A stretch of 44,267 nt of DNA from positions 1-44,267 of the forward strand of contig CAIVAT010000054.1 in NCBI GenBank assembly GCA_903903985.1, in the 5' to 3' direction. Positions 17,192 through 25,674 of the stretch are shown here, piece after piece. A program made the translations under genes and the position numbers. The number at the start of each line of letters is the position of its first letter. Position 1 is the stretch's first letter. The stretch comes from an uncultured Bacteroidales bacterium (lineage in GTDB: Bacteria > Bacteroidota > Bacteroidia > Bacteroidales > FEN-979). A model generated the notes under the pieces. That model was not told the DNA's origin, searched no databases, and saw nothing but the letters and a program-made list of their open reading frames with translations.

Positions 17192-17608
17192 ATGATGCAA
17201 AACAGACAAAAAACAAGAATCTTTTTTCGCTTATTTTTACTCTCGTTTGTCCAGTTATCCGTTTACCATGCTTCACCGGCACAAGGAACCTGTTCATCCA
17301 TGGCCCAGGCGACCATTGTTTCGCCTGACAATATCTTTTCAATGGCCCTTTCATCACCTGATGGTACCCGCTTCATTCTGAACAACGGCAGAGACGATTG
17401 TTATGACCTGGGAATCTCGGGGTTACAACCCAGGCTTTATGGAATGAACGGGGAACAGACCGTTCAGTACGAACTGATTGTGACAAAAAATTCGGCAGTT
17501 TCAATTGATATAACCACCATCCTGTTGAGCGTGATCTTCGATGAAAATGTCCGGGATGGGGTCTACCATGGAGCGAGTCCATACACGTTTTCAGTAAATT
17601 ACAATTAA
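17192..17608 (+). CDS. Small exported protein, DUF4402/spore-coat-U-like
   Basis: The frame is open from 17006, but the first plausible protein start is the ATG pair at 17192/17195. It is followed by a signal peptide (basic QNRQKTRIF, hydrophobic FRLFLLSFVQLSVYHASPAQ). The mature part has about 110 residues. It begins QATIVSPDNIFSMA and ends DGVYHGASPYTFSVNYN. Both ends match the DUF4402 pattern, whose members end in G-x-Y-x-G-x-F-x-V-x-V-NYN and fold like pilus or spore-coat-U subunits. A role as a surface or pilin-like subunit is inferred; no chaperone or usher lies nearby. The usual Gly-rich middle part is weak. It is isolated, divergent from nuo and followed by decayed sequence. A DUF4402-like assignment is likely but not certain. 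Confidence 0.6.
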   Translation: MMQNRQKTRIFFRLFLLSFVQLSVYHASPAQGTCSSMAQATIVSPDNIFSMALSSPDGTRFILNNGRDDCYDLGISGLQPRLYGMNGEQTVQYELIVTKNSAVSIDITTILLSVIFDENVRDGVYHGASPYTFSVNYN

Positions 17609-17804
17609 AGGCCGCGCCGACAGATTGTTATGGCGTGAACATTACAAGAAATTTAATTCAGCCAGCATCGGCCTGCCTTTGGAGAGAACAACCGCTCCGG
17701 GATTATTTACCGGTAAATTATGATCCTTTACCGATTTCCTGCCCTTTGAATACCTTCATCTCAACTGGGATCTCATACCGGTTCACCCTGAAGAGAAGAC
17801 TTGA
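17609..17804. other. Non-coding, probably decayed stretch
   Basis: All forward frames are interrupted. Short open pieces can be read (for example around LPFEYLHLNWDLIPVHPEEK), but none is a recognisable domain. It directly precedes a LytTR fragment that lacks its receiver domain, so it may be what remains of the front of that gene. Confidence 0.35.
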
Positions 17805-18197
17805 CGATTCATAGGAAAAGCAGAACAACTGGTATGTCGAAGGAAGTTACCGGGAAAAACTCAAACCGCGGGAAATGAAGATGAAATCCTTTTTGTGAAA
17901 TCGGGATACACGGTCATCAGGATCAACTTCAACGAGATCCTGTACATCGAAGGACTGGATGATTATATTAAAATCCATTTTGTGGGTGAAAAAAAACCCG
18001 TTCTTTCCCTGATGAGTTTGAAAAGCATGCTCGAAAAACTCCCCGAAAGGCGGTTCATGCGGGTTCACCGGAGTTTTATCGTTTCCCTGAACAACGTCCG
18101 GAGCGTCCGCAATAAATATATTTTTCTCGACACCGGGAAAATCCCGGTCGGTGACACCTACCAGGAGGCTGTATCTGCATGGTTATCTTCTTTTTAA
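17805..18197 (+). pseudogene. LytTR DNA-binding domain remnant of a response regulator
   Basis: The frame opens after a stop at 17802-17804 and has no ATG before the domain; the first alternative start (GTG 17895) lies inside it. From about 17874 the sequence is a complete LytTR domain: EDEILFVKSGYTVIRINF, NEILYIEGLDDYIKIHF, LPERRFMRVHRSFIVSLNNV, and a C-terminal DTGKIPVGDTYQEAV. It is clearly paralogous to the regulator at 23772-24500 (ILYIEGLKDYIKIY, DFIRVHRSFIVAF). Just before it, RFIGKAEQLVCRR looks like the last helix of a receiver domain, but the rest of the receiver is gone. Most likely a truncated, dead gene. A free-standing LytTR protein from an unusual start cannot be excluded. Confidence 0.6.
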
Positions 18198-18302
18198 CCC
18201 ATTTTTTTCGTCCATCCCTTCCGGCTGCAGATTCCAGGAAAATGAACATCCCCGGCGCAGAACAGCGAGGAATTAAATTGATAAAATATTTATTGTTTTA
18301 AA

Positions 18303-18331
18303 CCTTTGGAGGGTCACGGACCCTCCAAGGG
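18303..18331. repeat. Strong hairpin upstream of tmk
   Basis: TTGGAGGGTC (18306-18315) and GACCCTCCAA (18319-18328) are perfect 10-base complements with a 3-base loop. The stem extends outward by two C-G pairs and one G-U pair. No T-run follows on the plus strand, so a classical terminator is not supported. It lies between the LytTR remnant and the tmk promoter. Confidence 0.7.
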
Positions 18332-18370
18332 TCGGGTTAAGGGGATGAGGAAAATAAACGATTTTCCAAC

Positions 18371-18378
18371 TACATTTG
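18371..18378 (+). promoter_or_regulatory. Promoter -7 box for tmk
   Basis: TACATTTG matches TAnnTTTG exactly and ends 17 bases before the tmk ATG. Confidence 0.55.
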
Positions 18379-18395
18379 CGTTATAAAAACGGAAG

Positions 18396-19019
18396 ATGAA
18401 AAATAATTTATTTATCGCCTTCGAAGGTATTGACGGAAGCGGGAAAAGCACACAGGTAAAATTACTGTCAGAAAGCCTGATCCGGACAGGCCACCGGGTT
18501 TACTGCACGGAAGAGCCAACCGACAGCCGCATCGGATCCATTATCAGGGAGGTCTTCCGGCATAAAATGGAAGCCGACCACCGCACCATTGCCGGCCTGT
18601 TCGTTGCAGACAGGCTCGACCATCTGCTGAACAGGACCCATGGCATCCTGAAAAAACTCGAAGAAGGCTATACCGTAATTACCGACCGGTATTATCTTTC
18701 CTCCTATGCCTATCAGGGGGCCCACATGCCCATCGATTGGGTGATTGAAGCCAATTCCATGAGCGCCGACCTGCTTCGTCCCGACCTGAATATTTTCATT
18801 GACATTTCTCCCGCGATCAGCATGGAACGGCTTACCCGCGGCAGAACCTCGCTGGAACTATTTGAAACCCTGGAGAACCTTGTAAAAGTTCGCGAAAAGT
18901 ATTTTGAAGCGATGGGAAAAGTCAAATCCGCTGAGTGCATCTTCGTCACCGACGGAAACCGTTCACCTGAATTAATTGCGGCAGATATTTGGAAAGAGGT
19001 TTCTGAAAAACACATTTAA
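18396..19019 (+). CDS. tmk: Thymidylate kinase (dTMP kinase)
   Basis: The protein has 207 residues, the usual size. It phosphorylates dTMP to dTDP in the cytoplasm for DNA synthesis. The P-loop is GIDGSGKST at 11-19. The TMP-binding DR motif is TDRYYLSSYAYQGA near 89-102. ADRLDHLL and PDLNIFIDISPAISMERLTR, a lid-like region, follow. It starts 17 bases after a promoter box and is transcribed alone. It ends 28 bases from the convergent permease gene, where a TTTCGCTA word is found. Confidence 0.96.
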   Translation: MKNNLFIAFEGIDGSGKSTQVKLLSESLIRTGHRVYCTEEPTDSRIGSIIREVFRHKMEADHRTIAGLFVADRLDHLLNRTHGILKKLEEGYTVITDRYYLSSYAYQGAHMPIDWVIEANSMSADLLRPDLNIFIDISPAISMERLTRGRTSLELFETLENLVKVREKYFEAMGKVKSAECIFVTDGNRSPELIAADIWKEVSEKHI

Positions 19020-19047
19020 AAATTCCGCTTCCCCATTTCGCTATCTA

Positions 19048-20268
19048 TTATTCATACCTCAACGCATCAATCGGGTTCAATCCTGCAGCTTTGCGGGCGG
19101 GATACCAGCCAAAGAAAATCCCGATCGCTGAGGAAAAAAGGAATGACATAAGGATCGATTGTACCGTGATGGTCACGGGCCAGCTGAGTATGTTTGCAAT
19201 GAGCTGGGAAACCAGGACGCCGAAGGTTACCCCGATGAAACCACCGAGGAGGCTGATCATCAACGCTTCGATGAGGAACTGAAGGAGTACATCCCGACCA
19301 CGGGCGCCCACACTCATGCGGATTCCGATCTCGCGGGTCCGTTCGGTGACGGATACCAGCATGATGTTCATGATCCCGATCCCTCCAACAAGCAGGGAAA
19401 TACTGGCAATGGTGGCCAGCAGAATGGTGAGGATGCTGGAAGTCGCAGTTGCAGCGGTTGCAATATCGGTCTGGGTACGGATGGTGAAATCGGGATCTTC
19501 AGATGGCCCAAGGTTGTGTTTGGCTTTCAGTACATCGGTAATCTCCTGGGAAGCGGTCGGGATCAGCGGTTCTGTTACGGCTGAGGCCAGCATGTTCTGT
19601 ATGAAAGTGATCGCCAATATCCGCTTCTGAACGGTACTGAAAGGAGCGATCACCATATCATCCTGGTCCTGTCCAAATGCATTTTGTCCTTTTTTTTCGG
19701 TAATCCCGACAATTTTAAAAGGTATTTTGTTGATGCGGATATAACTACCGATGGGATCGGCGTTCACCCCGAACAGGTTGGTCACCACCGTTTGTCCGAT
19801 CACGCAAACTTTTGTAGCGCTGCGGTCGTCGCTCATGGTAAAAAGATTGCCACTCATCAGTTTCAGGTTGCGGATTTCAAAATAATTCGGATAAACACCA
19901 TAAACGGAAGTCCGCCAGTTCAGGTTGCCATTGACCAATTGTCCGCTGCCGCGCACCTGTGGGGTGATGTAAGCCACGGAAGGGCAACGGTCGACAATGG
20001 CCGTCACATCCTCAAGCGTCATCTTTTGCGATGATCCTGCCTCCATGCGTACCCCTCCGGTGCTGCTGGCCTGGGGAAAAATCATTAAAACATTGGTGCC
20101 GAGGGTGGAGATCTGTGCCTGGATGCTCTGCTTGGAGCCTTCACCGATGGCCAGCATGGCGATTACGGAAGCAACCCCGATGATGATGCCCAGCATGGTT
20201 AGGAAAGTCCGCATTTTATTTTTGGCCAGCGAATGCAGGGCTGCCTTTAAAAGATTTTTCAGCTTCAT
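19048..20268 (-). CDS. ABC transporter permease, MacB/FtsX family
   Basis: The protein has 406 residues. One N-terminal membrane helix (KNKMRTFLTMLGIIIGVASV) is followed by a MacB-type periplasmic domain of about 230 residues. It ends with three C-terminal helices (SILTILLATIASISLLVGGI, then VTERTREIGIRMSVGARGRD, the cytoplasmic coupling loop, and two more spans). This is the mechanotransmission permease type in which ATP hydrolysis drives periplasmic movements and not transport through the membrane itself. Its ATPase is the separate upstream gene, overlapping by four bases. Together with the adaptor and TolC it forms a tripartite exporter. The substrate (drug, peptide or lipoprotein-like) is unknown. 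Confidence 0.92.
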   Translation of the reverse strand: MKLKNLLKAALHSLAKNKMRTFLTMLGIIIGVASVIAMLAIGEGSKQSIQAQISTLGTNVLMIFPQASSTGGVRMEAGSSQKMTLEDVTAIVDRCPSVAYITPQVRGSGQLVNGNLNWRTSVYGVYPNYFEIRNLKLMSGNLFTMSDDRSATKVCVIGQTVVTNLFGVNADPIGSYIRINKIPFKIVGITEKKGQNAFGQDQDDMVIAPFSTVQKRILAITFIQNMLASAVTEPLIPTASQEITDVLKAKHNLGPSEDPDFTIRTQTDIATAATATSSILTILLATIASISLLVGGIGIMNIMLVSVTERTREIGIRMSVGARGRDVLLQFLIEALMISLLGGFIGVTFGVLVSQLIANILSWPVTITVQSILMSFLFSSAIGIFFGWYPARKAAGLNPIDALRYE

Positions 20269-21020
20269 ATCTCATCCTCCACAGCCATTAAAGGCATTTT
20301 CTCCAATACATCCATGGCATTCCTTGGTTTATCAACTTCCATGGCCCTGATGATCTTGCCATCGCGGAAAGTAATGTTTCGTTTCGTAAAGGCTGCAATA
20401 TCCGGCTCATGGGTCACAATGACAACGGTAATACCTTTCTGATTCAGCTTCTGGAAGATGGCCATCACTTCCACGCTGGTCCGGGTATCGAGGTTCCCGG
20501 TAGGTTCATCGGCCAGGATCACAACAGGATCGTTTACCAGTGACCGGGCAATGGCCACCCGCTGCTGTTCGCCACCCGAAAGTTGGTTCGGAAAATGATG
20601 GGAACGGTCCGCAAGACCGACGGCTTCAAGTGCATTCAGCGACCGTTCGCGCATCTCGCGGGAGGTAATTTTTTTATTGTACATCAGCGGCAATTCTACG
20701 TTTTCTAAGGCGGATGTCCGCGACAGCAAATTAAACGACTGAAAGACAAACCCGATCTTACGGTTTCTCAGGTTGGCCAGCTGGTCCTTATTGAGGCTGC
20801 TCACATCTACTCCGTCGAGCAGGTATTGCCCGCGGGTTGGTACATCAAGGCAACCGATGATGTTCATAAAGGTGGACTTGCCGGATCCGCTTTTACCCAA
20901 AATGGACACGAAATCATCTTTCATGATGTCGGCATTGACGCCCCGGAGTGCATGAACCTCAACATCACCCATTTTATAGATCTTCACCAGGGCCTTGACT
21001 GAAATTATCGCATTGCTCAT
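20265..21020 (-). CDS. ABC transporter ATPase, MacB/LolD type
   Basis: The ATG at 21020 gives 251 residues; the frame is open to 21155 but that part lies inside the adaptor gene. Walker A is GKSGSGKST, the signature motif is LSGGEQQR, and Walker B with its switch is [12 protein letters not shown]. The family stretch [20 protein letters not shown] is intact. It powers the permease encoded directly downstream (ATGA overlap). The first bases lie just after the adaptor stop, so translation is probably coupled with both neighbours. Confidence 0.95.
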   Translation of the reverse strand: MSNAIISVKALVKIYKMGDVEVHALRGVNADIMKDDFVSILGKSGSGKSTFMNIIGCLDVPTRGQYLLDGVDVSSLNKDQLANLRNRKIGFVFQSFNLLSRTSALENVELPLMYNKKITSREMRERSLNALEAVGLADRSHHFPNQLSGGEQQRVAIARSLVNDPVVILADEPTGNLDTRTSVEVMAIFQKLNQKGITVVIVTHEPDIAAFTKRNITFRDGKIIRAMEVDKPRNAMDVLEKMPLMAVEDEI

Positions 21021-21021
21021 A

Positions 21022-22356
21022 TTAACGTCCTCCCCTGCCACTGGTGCCCCCTCTCGGCATTTGTGGGGCAAATGGGTTTTGCTGCTGTCCAGCCTGTGCC
21101 GTTTGCACAGTGGCCGTACCAACCACGACCTCATCCCCCTCATTGATCTTTCCACGTATTTCGGTATTTAACCCATCTGTAACACCTGTGCGTACACGGT
21201 GCGGTTTGAGCGAATCGCCCACCTTGACCCACACCATCCCGAAATTCCCGCGACGCCGGGTTTCACCACCACCTGCAAACCCACCCTGCCGGCCGGCATT
21301 CCCTGCATTCATTGCATTGCCCGGATTCATTGCATTGCCCGGATTCATTGCACTGCCTGCATTGCCTCTACCGGCCCATTTTTCACGCATTTTTTTAATT
21401 GAATCCGGCAGATTTTTTTCCAGGGCATCGATATATTCCTGCGGTGGCGAAAAGCGCAGGGCAGTGGAAGGAACCTTCAGCACATCTTTCTCTTCCTGCA
21501 CCATGACGGTGATGTTGGCCGTCATCCCGGGCAACAACTTCAGGTCGGGATTGGGAACATCAATGATAACGGTATAGTTAACCACATTCTGTGTTACAAC
21601 CGGTTGCAGCCGCACCTGGCGAACGGTGCCATCGAAGGTCATATCTGGATAGGCATCCACGGTGAATTTAACGGTTTGACCGACAAGGATTTTACCGATA
21701 TCCCCCTCGTCGATGTTTGCCTGAACCTGCATCTTGGTAAGGTCGTTTGCAATGGTGAAGAGCGTAGGCGTGCTGAAACTGGCGGCTACTGTCTGCCCCA
21801 CATCCACCGCCCTTGAAACCACCACACCGGATATCGGTGCGATGATGGTCGCATAACGCAGGTTGATCCTGGCACGGTTCAATGCGGCCAGAGATGATGT
21901 TGCGTTGGTCATATTTGTTTCATAGGTTGAAAGTGCCAGGTCATAATCTGCCTGGGCGACCACCTTTTGATCAAACAGCACTTTCGTCCGGTCAAAATCC
22001 CGCTTTGCCTGGTTAACCTGAATCTCTGAACGTTTGAGCGATGCTTTTGCATCATCCACTGCCTGAACAAGAAAAGTGGTATCAAGAACCGCTATGACCT
22101 GCCCTTCTTTCACCACCGAATTGAAATCCACATAGATCTTTTTGATGATCCCTGAAACCTGTGTCCCTACCTGGACAGTGGTCACCGCCTGCAATGTACC
22201 GCTGGCCCTCACCGTCACCTGGATATCGCCTTTTTCCACCTTCGCCGTTCTGTATTCCACAGCCGAGGCCTTTTTCTTTCCAACGACCAGCCATAGTGCG
22301 ACTGCAGCTCCAACAACCACAACCACTGCCAATATAATCCAATATGCCTTTTTCAT
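21022..22356 (-). CDS. Periplasmic adaptor (MacA/HlyD-type membrane fusion protein)
   Basis: The ATG at 22356 (MKKAYWIILAVVVVVGAAVA) gives 444 residues; an upstream in-frame ATG at 22383 is possible. One membrane anchor is followed by the lipoyl/barrel-sandwich half GTLQAVTTVQVGTQVSGIIK, then a coiled-coil hairpin (about 95-160), the second half ATIIAPISGVVVSRAVDVGQ, and a beta-barrel with NYTVIIDVPNPDLKLLPGMT. Between about residues 345 and 385 there is a flexible insert of repeated GNAMNP words, followed by RQGGFAGGGETRRR. It links the ABC pair with TolC across the periplasm. The tail after NPFAPQ is Gly/Arg-rich. Confidence 0.93.
   Translation of the reverse strand: MKKAYWIILAVVVVVGAAVALWLVVGKKKASAVEYRTAKVEKGDIQVTVRASGTLQAVTTVQVGTQVSGIIKKIYVDFNSVVKEGQVIAVLDTTFLVQAVDDAKASLKRSEIQVNQAKRDFDRTKVLFDQKVVAQADYDLALSTYETNMTNATSSLAALNRARINLRYATIIAPISGVVVSRAVDVGQTVAASFSTPTLFTIANDLTKMQVQANIDEGDIGKILVGQTVKFTVDAYPDMTFDGTVRQVRLQPVVTQNVVNYTVIIDVPNPDLKLLPGMTANITVMVQEEKDVLKVPSTALRFSPPQEYIDALEKNLPDSIKKMREKWAGRGNAGSAMNPGNAMNPGNAMNAGNAGRQGGFAGGGETRRRGNFGMVWVKVGDSLKPHRVRTGVTDGLNTEIRGKINEGDEVVVGTATVQTAQAGQQQNPFAPQMPRGGTSGRGGR
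21303..21360. repeat. 18-bp coding repeat in the adaptor gene
   Basis: The plus strand carries ATTCATTGCATTGCCCGG twice in tandem and a third, diverged copy (TTCATTGCACTGCCTGC). It encodes the GNAMNP repeats of the adaptor insert. Confidence 0.75.
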
Positions 22357-22385
22357 GTTTTTAATCTTGTTATTTCGTGACAAAA

Positions 22386-22416
22386 ATCGTAATTCGTAAT
22401 TCGTAACTCGTAATTA
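22386..22416. repeat. CGTAATT iterated word between TolC and adaptor genes
   Basis: Four near-copies of CGTAATT or CGTAACT follow each other at about 8- to 9-base spacing. The block lies just before the adaptor start and overlaps the last bases of the TolC gene. Confidence 0.65.
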
Positions 22417-23754
22417 AAACGTAATCGCTTTCCCCTGATAAAAATCCAAAATTTTCCGTTTAAAGATATAATCGAATTTCGCCTGGATGAGATTTGACTG
22501 CGACTGGGTAAAATTGTTCTTCTGGATCAGAAAGTCAGTGGCGCTCATCACTCCGACTGTAAATTTCTTTTCTGCATTTTGATACACTGATTCCACTGCG
22601 GCAACCTGCTGTTTCGTTGCTTCGTATTTTTTCACGGAAGCGCGCATATCCGTGTAGGTCTGTTCAATGCTTTTACGCAGGACGTTCCTGACGTTTTGTT
22701 CACTCAGCCGGGTGGTGATCAGGTTGATCTTGGCCCGGTCGATATTGCTCTTGATTTGGCGGTTGCTGTATATCGGGATGGAAACCCCCATGGAAAAGGA
22801 TTGCCCGATGTTATCCCAGATTTGTGCAAAAAACGGGTATCCTTCCGGGTTGACTGTGCCTTTTTTCCTGCTTGATGCATAATTTGAATTCAGATTAGCC
22901 CCCAGGGTGATCCGTGGCCAGTGTGCCCCCTGTGATACTTTCAATGCCATCATCGAGGCATTTGTTCTCAGCAAGGCACTGGTGATCTGAGGCTGAACCA
23001 TCAGCGATTTCTGGTAGATCTCCTCGTTCGTCTGCAAAACCCCGGCTGAAGATTCATCCATAACGGGTACCTCCACCTCGAAATTATCAACGATGGGTAT
23101 GTCCATGAGCTGCATCAGGGTCACCTTGGCCAGGTCAAGCTGGATTTGTGCATTGATGACCGAAAGATTGTCGGTGGCCATTTGTGATTTTATCTGCAGG
23201 AGATCACTTTCAGGCGATTTGCCGGCATTCACCATCTTCTCTGTCCGGTCAACCTGCGAAGCGGTGGCCTCTTCCTGGCTTTTTGCTGCAGCGAGGATTT
23301 CGTTGGCAAAAAGAACCTGAAGATACCCGGTTGTGATGTTCAGGGTTACGTCATTTTTTGCCTTTTCGATGTCGGACTCGCCTGCCTGAACATTCAGCCG
23401 GTTTTGCCGGATGGTATTGGCATTCTGCATGCCATTGAACAGATTGTAGCTGCTGCTGACCCCTACGTTCGTTGAATGATAGGCCTCCGTAACGAATGTG
23501 TTTGTGGTTGGGTCAACGTTTTTACCGACGTTCAGCGCTTCATTGGCATTGGCGCTCACACTGGGGATGCGGTTGGCCTTTGATTGCTCAAGGGTTACTT
23601 TGTTCAGCTCATTGCTCTGGCGGCTCTGGTTGATTGCGATGTTCCGCTGATACGCGGTATCCAGGCATTGCTGAAAAGTCCAGGGTTTGGTCTGGGCCCC
23701 GGCAAGTCCCGAAACAAGAAACACTAATATAAAAAGACCACTCGTTTTTTTCAT
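22414..23754 (-). CDS. TolC-family outer membrane efflux protein
   Basis: The protein has 446 residues with a signal peptide (MKKTSGLFILVFLVSGLAGA). Two repeats of long helical coiled coil with beta strands are typical of TolC. Recognisable parts include FQQCLDTAYQRNIAINQSRQ at the start, GVSSSYNLFNGMQNANTIRQ, and later GVSIPIYSNRQIKSNIDRAK, where the second repeat begins. Trimers form the outer-membrane channel and periplasmic tunnel. It is expressed from the same cluster as the adaptor and ABC genes, so it probably serves them. Confidence 0.94.
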   Translation of the reverse strand: MKKTSGLFILVFLVSGLAGAQTKPWTFQQCLDTAYQRNIAINQSRQSNELNKVTLEQSKANRIPSVSANANEALNVGKNVDPTTNTFVTEAYHSTNVGVSSSYNLFNGMQNANTIRQNRLNVQAGESDIEKAKNDVTLNITTGYLQVLFANEILAAAKSQEEATASQVDRTEKMVNAGKSPESDLLQIKSQMATDNLSVINAQIQLDLAKVTLMQLMDIPIVDNFEVEVPVMDESSAGVLQTNEEIYQKSLMVQPQITSALLRTNASMMALKVSQGAHWPRITLGANLNSNYASSRKKGTVNPEGYPFFAQIWDNIGQSFSMGVSIPIYSNRQIKSNIDRAKINLITTRLSEQNVRNVLRKSIEQTYTDMRASVKKYEATKQQVAAVESVYQNAEKKFTVGVMSATDFLIQKNNFTQSQSNLIQAKFDYIFKRKILDFYQGKAITF

Positions 23755-23771
23755 TTGCTGTTTTTTTACAT

Positions 23772-24500
23772 TTAATCCGTTGGTTTTTCGTTGTTTATGA
23801 TCTTAAAAAGCTGGTCGCGGTAATGCTCGCTGATCGGTATTTCCTTTTTGCCGATGGTGAGCATGTGTTTCTGCACAAAGTCGATTTTATGAAATGCCAC
23901 AATAAAAGAGCGATGAACACGGATAAAATCGCGGGCAGGCAGTTTTTCCTCCAGGGCTTTCATGCTCATCTGCGTGACGACAGGTTTTTCACTCGCATAA
24001 ATCTTGATATAATCCTTCAACCCTTCGATGTAAAGAATATCTTTCAGGTTTATTTTATAGAGTTTATAATCCGCCTTGACAAACAGGAAATTCGGAGAAG
24101 CCACAATTTCTTTGGAGTTGGCCTGGCTGGAGGCCCGCTCGCGCAGGTCCATGTATTCGTGCACCTTGTTCACTGCTCTCAGGAACCGTTCAAAAGGGTA
24201 TGGTTTCAGCAGGTAATCAATTACATCCAGGTCAAACCCCTCTGTGGCATAGGAGGAAAATGCCGTCGTGAAAATGACCATGGGTTTGTGAGGCAGGCTG
24301 CGTAACAATTGTATTCCTGAAATGTCGGGCATCTGGATGTCGAGAAACAGGAGGTCGATGGGTTGGCTGCGCAATATTTCCATGGCTTCCATGGCGCTTC
24401 TGCATGTCTGGACCAGCTCAAGAAACGGAATTTTTTTAATGTTGTCTTCGAGCAGGTCGAGGGCAAGCATCTCATCGTCAATGGCCAGGCAGCGTATCAT
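23772..24500 (-). CDS. LytTR-type response regulator
   Basis: The protein has 242 residues. The receiver domain (1-125) has acidic residues near the start (CLAIDDEMLALDLLE), the phospho-acceptor aspartate in LLFLDIQMPDISGI (about D54), and the conserved Lys in DYLLKPYPFERFLRAV. The LytTR domain (about 140-240) contains ILYIEGLKDYIKIYA and FIRVHRSFIVAFHKI. It binds DNA once phosphorylated by the histidine kinase encoded 3 bases upstream. It probably controls the efflux genes that follow it. The LytTR fragment at 17805 is a paralogue. Confidence 0.95.
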   Translation of the reverse strand: MIRCLAIDDEMLALDLLEDNIKKIPFLELVQTCRSAMEAMEILRSQPIDLLFLDIQMPDISGIQLLRSLPHKPMVIFTTAFSSYATEGFDLDVIDYLLKPYPFERFLRAVNKVHEYMDLRERASSQANSKEIVASPNFLFVKADYKLYKINLKDILYIEGLKDYIKIYASEKPVVTQMSMKALEEKLPARDFIRVHRSFIVAFHKIDFVQKHMLTIGKKEIPISEHYRDQLFKIINNEKPTD

Positions 24501-24503
24501 CCT

Positions 24504-25532
24504 TCAGAATTTGATTTCAAGTTCCACAATGTATTCATTGCCATCATCCTTGATCAGCAATTGATGTTTCCCGGGGTAAAGCAATTCGAGCCGGCGCATC
24601 ACATTTTTCAGTCCGATCCCCGACCCCTGCTCCTGGTTGCTGCCACGATGTTTTGCGATATGGTTTTCCACTGAAAATGAAAGAGCCTGTCCATGACAAA
24701 CCAGACGGATCTTTATTTCAGATGAATCCTGATAACTCACCCCGTGTTTGAAAGCGTTTTCAACAAACGGGATGAGCAACAAGGGCTCGATCGATAACAA
24801 TTCAACGCGCCCCACGGTTGAAAAATCGATCTTCACTTCACCGGGCAGCCGCAACCGCTGAAGTTCAATATAACTTTGCAGGTATTCCACCTCTTTTTCC
24901 AGGCTGACTTTCTCATCCTTTGAATCCTGCAGCATATACCGCATGATCTGGGACAGCTTGATAATTGCATTTTCGGTTTCGTCTGATTTTTTTCTTGCAA
25001 GCGAGCAAATGTTGTTCAGGATGTTGAATAGAAAATGTGGGTTGACCTGCGATTTTAAAAATGCCAGTTCCGAAGAGAGTTTCTCGGCTTCCATCTCCTT
25101 TTTCTGACGTTCATTTTTGAACCATTCCATGGTGATCCGCACCGAACTGCTCAGCGCAAAGGCCATCACCGCCGGATAAAAGGGGAAGAAGGCCGTGCGC
25201 CAGAAACTGAACGGATGGTGGTGTTCGACCAACCCGGAGGTGGCAAGGGCAAAAACAACGTTAAGGCCGCCAATGGCGACCAACCCAAGAAGCAACATCA
25301 GAAAATAAAGCCATAATTTCTTTTGAAGTAAAAACCGGGGGATCAGATACAAAAAGTTGTAATAGAAATATGCCGCCATGAGCAGCTGCAGGAACCAGCC
25401 CATGAGCATAAACCGCTCCCTGCCGGTGTCGGATTCAATAAATATCAGTGGAACCAAGAGGAAGGCAACCCACACCAGAATATGGATCAAAACAGTATAT
25501 GATTTTGAATGCATGCCGGGAATTCCTTCCAT
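24504..25532 (-). CDS. LytS/YehU-type sensor histidine kinase
   Basis: The protein has 342 residues. Four N-terminal membrane helices (about 10-140) are followed by a His_kinase domain with LKSQVNPHFLFNILNNICSL, where the His in NPHFLFN is phosphorylated. The ATPase domain has LLLIPFVENAFKHGVSYQ (N box) and GSGIGLKNVMRRLELLYPG (G box). It lacks an extracellular sensor loop, so the signal is probably in the membrane. It is the first gene of the six-gene cluster and forms a pair with the LytTR regulator. The start could also be the ATG at 25514. It is divergent from rpoN. No TAnnTTTG box was found in front of it. Confidence 0.93.
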   Translation of the reverse strand: MEGIPGMHSKSYTVLIHILVWVAFLLVPLIFIESDTGRERFMLMGWFLQLLMAAYFYYNFLYLIPRFLLQKKLWLYFLMLLLGLVAIGGLNVVFALATSGLVEHHHPFSFWRTAFFPFYPAVMAFALSSSVRITMEWFKNERQKKEMEAEKLSSELAFLKSQVNPHFLFNILNNICSLARKKSDETENAIIKLSQIMRYMLQDSKDEKVSLEKEVEYLQSYIELQRLRLPGEVKIDFSTVGRVELLSIEPLLLIPFVENAFKHGVSYQDSSEIKIRLVCHGQALSFSVENHIAKHRGSNQEQGSGIGLKNVMRRLELLYPGKHQLLIKDDGNEYIVELEIKF

Positions 25533-25660
25533 GGATAAACTTTTCAGCGAAATTATTCAATTCCTCCTCATCATTTTAACAAAATAGACAGTCCATGTAA
25601 TTTTGACGCTTTTAAAGATTTTTTAGCCGATGAGGGAAATAACTTGGTTGGTTTAATTGT

Positions 25661-25668
25661 TATATTTG
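25661..25668 (+). promoter_or_regulatory. Possible promoter -7 box for rpoN
   Basis: TATATTTG matches TAnnTTTG and ends only 6 bases before the chosen ATG at 25675. If it is real, the rpoN mRNA is nearly leaderless. Confidence 0.35.
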
Positions 25669-25674
25669 TCGGCT

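Noticed and set aside
24363..24674. Plus-strand frame across the regulator/kinase junction
   Set aside because: It is antisense to two well-recognised genes and has no features of its own.
25533..25660. Sigma-54 (-24/-12) promoters near rpoN
   Set aside because: No TGGC-N8-TGC pattern was found in the intergenic sequence inspected.
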